This document shows positions 49,451 to 49,511 of a stretch of DNA of 49,511 nt, piece after piece. A program made the translations under genes and the position numbers. Under the pieces are notes generated by a model. That model was given only the letters and a program-made list of their open reading frames with translations, did no database searches and had not been told where the DNA came from. The stretch is from assembly GCA_018064525.1 (NCBI GenBank), contig JAGHVB010000046.1, forward strand, positions 1 to 49,511. Reading direction: 5' to 3'. Origin of the DNA: Candidatus Treponema merdequi (GTDB lineage Bacteria; Spirochaetota; Spirochaetia; Treponematales; Treponemataceae). Within the stretch, counting starts at the first letter, position 1. Every line of letters starts with the position of its first letter.

Positions 49451-49511
49451 AAAATTGCAATATTACAAAAATAATTAAATAAAAATATCTAACTCCTTAT
49501 AATATAAAGAA

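Overview
The window is typical of a host-associated spirochaete of the genus Treponema, though not T. pallidum. The genome is AT-rich (I counted about 22-45% GC in single rows, depending on the gene). It has many lipoproteins. A tetratricopeptide lipoprotein (TatT) sits beside a TRAP binding protein (TatP) and a fused TRAP permease (TatQM), an arrangement known from T. pallidum (TP0956-TP0958). The window is dense chromosomal housekeeping sequence. I saw no rRNA, tRNA, CRISPR array, phage block or transposase.

Layout. 1-5.8 kb: a frameshifted small lipoprotein, gltX, hairpin repeats, an esterase with a HAD phosphatase, and a glycine/alanine:Na+ symporter behind a glycine riboswitch. 5.8-13.1 kb (minus): a signalling group of chemoreceptor, FHA protein, PPP-type phosphatase and Ser/Thr kinase, followed by lon. 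13.2-19.5 kb (plus): a membrane-anchored beta-propeller-like protein, a degenerate LytM protein, two phosphohexomutases and a DnaQ-like exonuclease. 19.7-23.1 kb: a LysM protein (minus), then infC-rpmI-rplT running into a coiled-coil protein, zapA and a YaiI-family gene. 23.2-31 kb (minus): tatT-tatP-tatQM, a GH3 lipoprotein, an RsmB-like methyltransferase and a GAF/HD-GYP protein. 31-34.6 kb: an SDR, a TtcA-like thiolase, and epmA-efp. 34.7-36.1 kb: an AT-rich two-gene module of a DUF3990 (predicted ADP-ribosyltransferase fold) protein and an HTH protein behind two matching operators. 36-44 kb: RluA-type synthase, a degenerate radical-SAM-like protein, asnA, an Ntn-hydrolase lipoprotein, a secreted nuclease, eda and an ankyrin lipoprotein. 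44-49.5 kb (minus): apt, an aroF-tyrA operon under a tyrosine attenuator, tsaD, a divergent polysaccharide deacetylase, and a probable sigma-54-dependent small RNA.

The strongest non-gene signals are as follows. (1) A 22-codon leader peptide with five consecutive Tyr codons and a mutually exclusive terminator/antiterminator precedes the DAHP synthase gene. (2) A perfect sigma-54 promoter drives a roughly 170-nt RNA whose hairpin loop carries three GAGAGAG copies at an exact 16-nt period. (3) About ten genes have a -35/-10 promoter ending only 6-8 nt before the ATG and no Shine-Dalgarno sequence, so they are probably leaderless. (4) A family of intergenic hairpins has a GC-rich core inside locus-specific but self-complementary arms. 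(5) The DUF3990/HTH module looks like a toxin-antitoxin or defence cassette. (6) A terminator-like hairpin is embedded in the signal-peptide codons of the GH3 gene.
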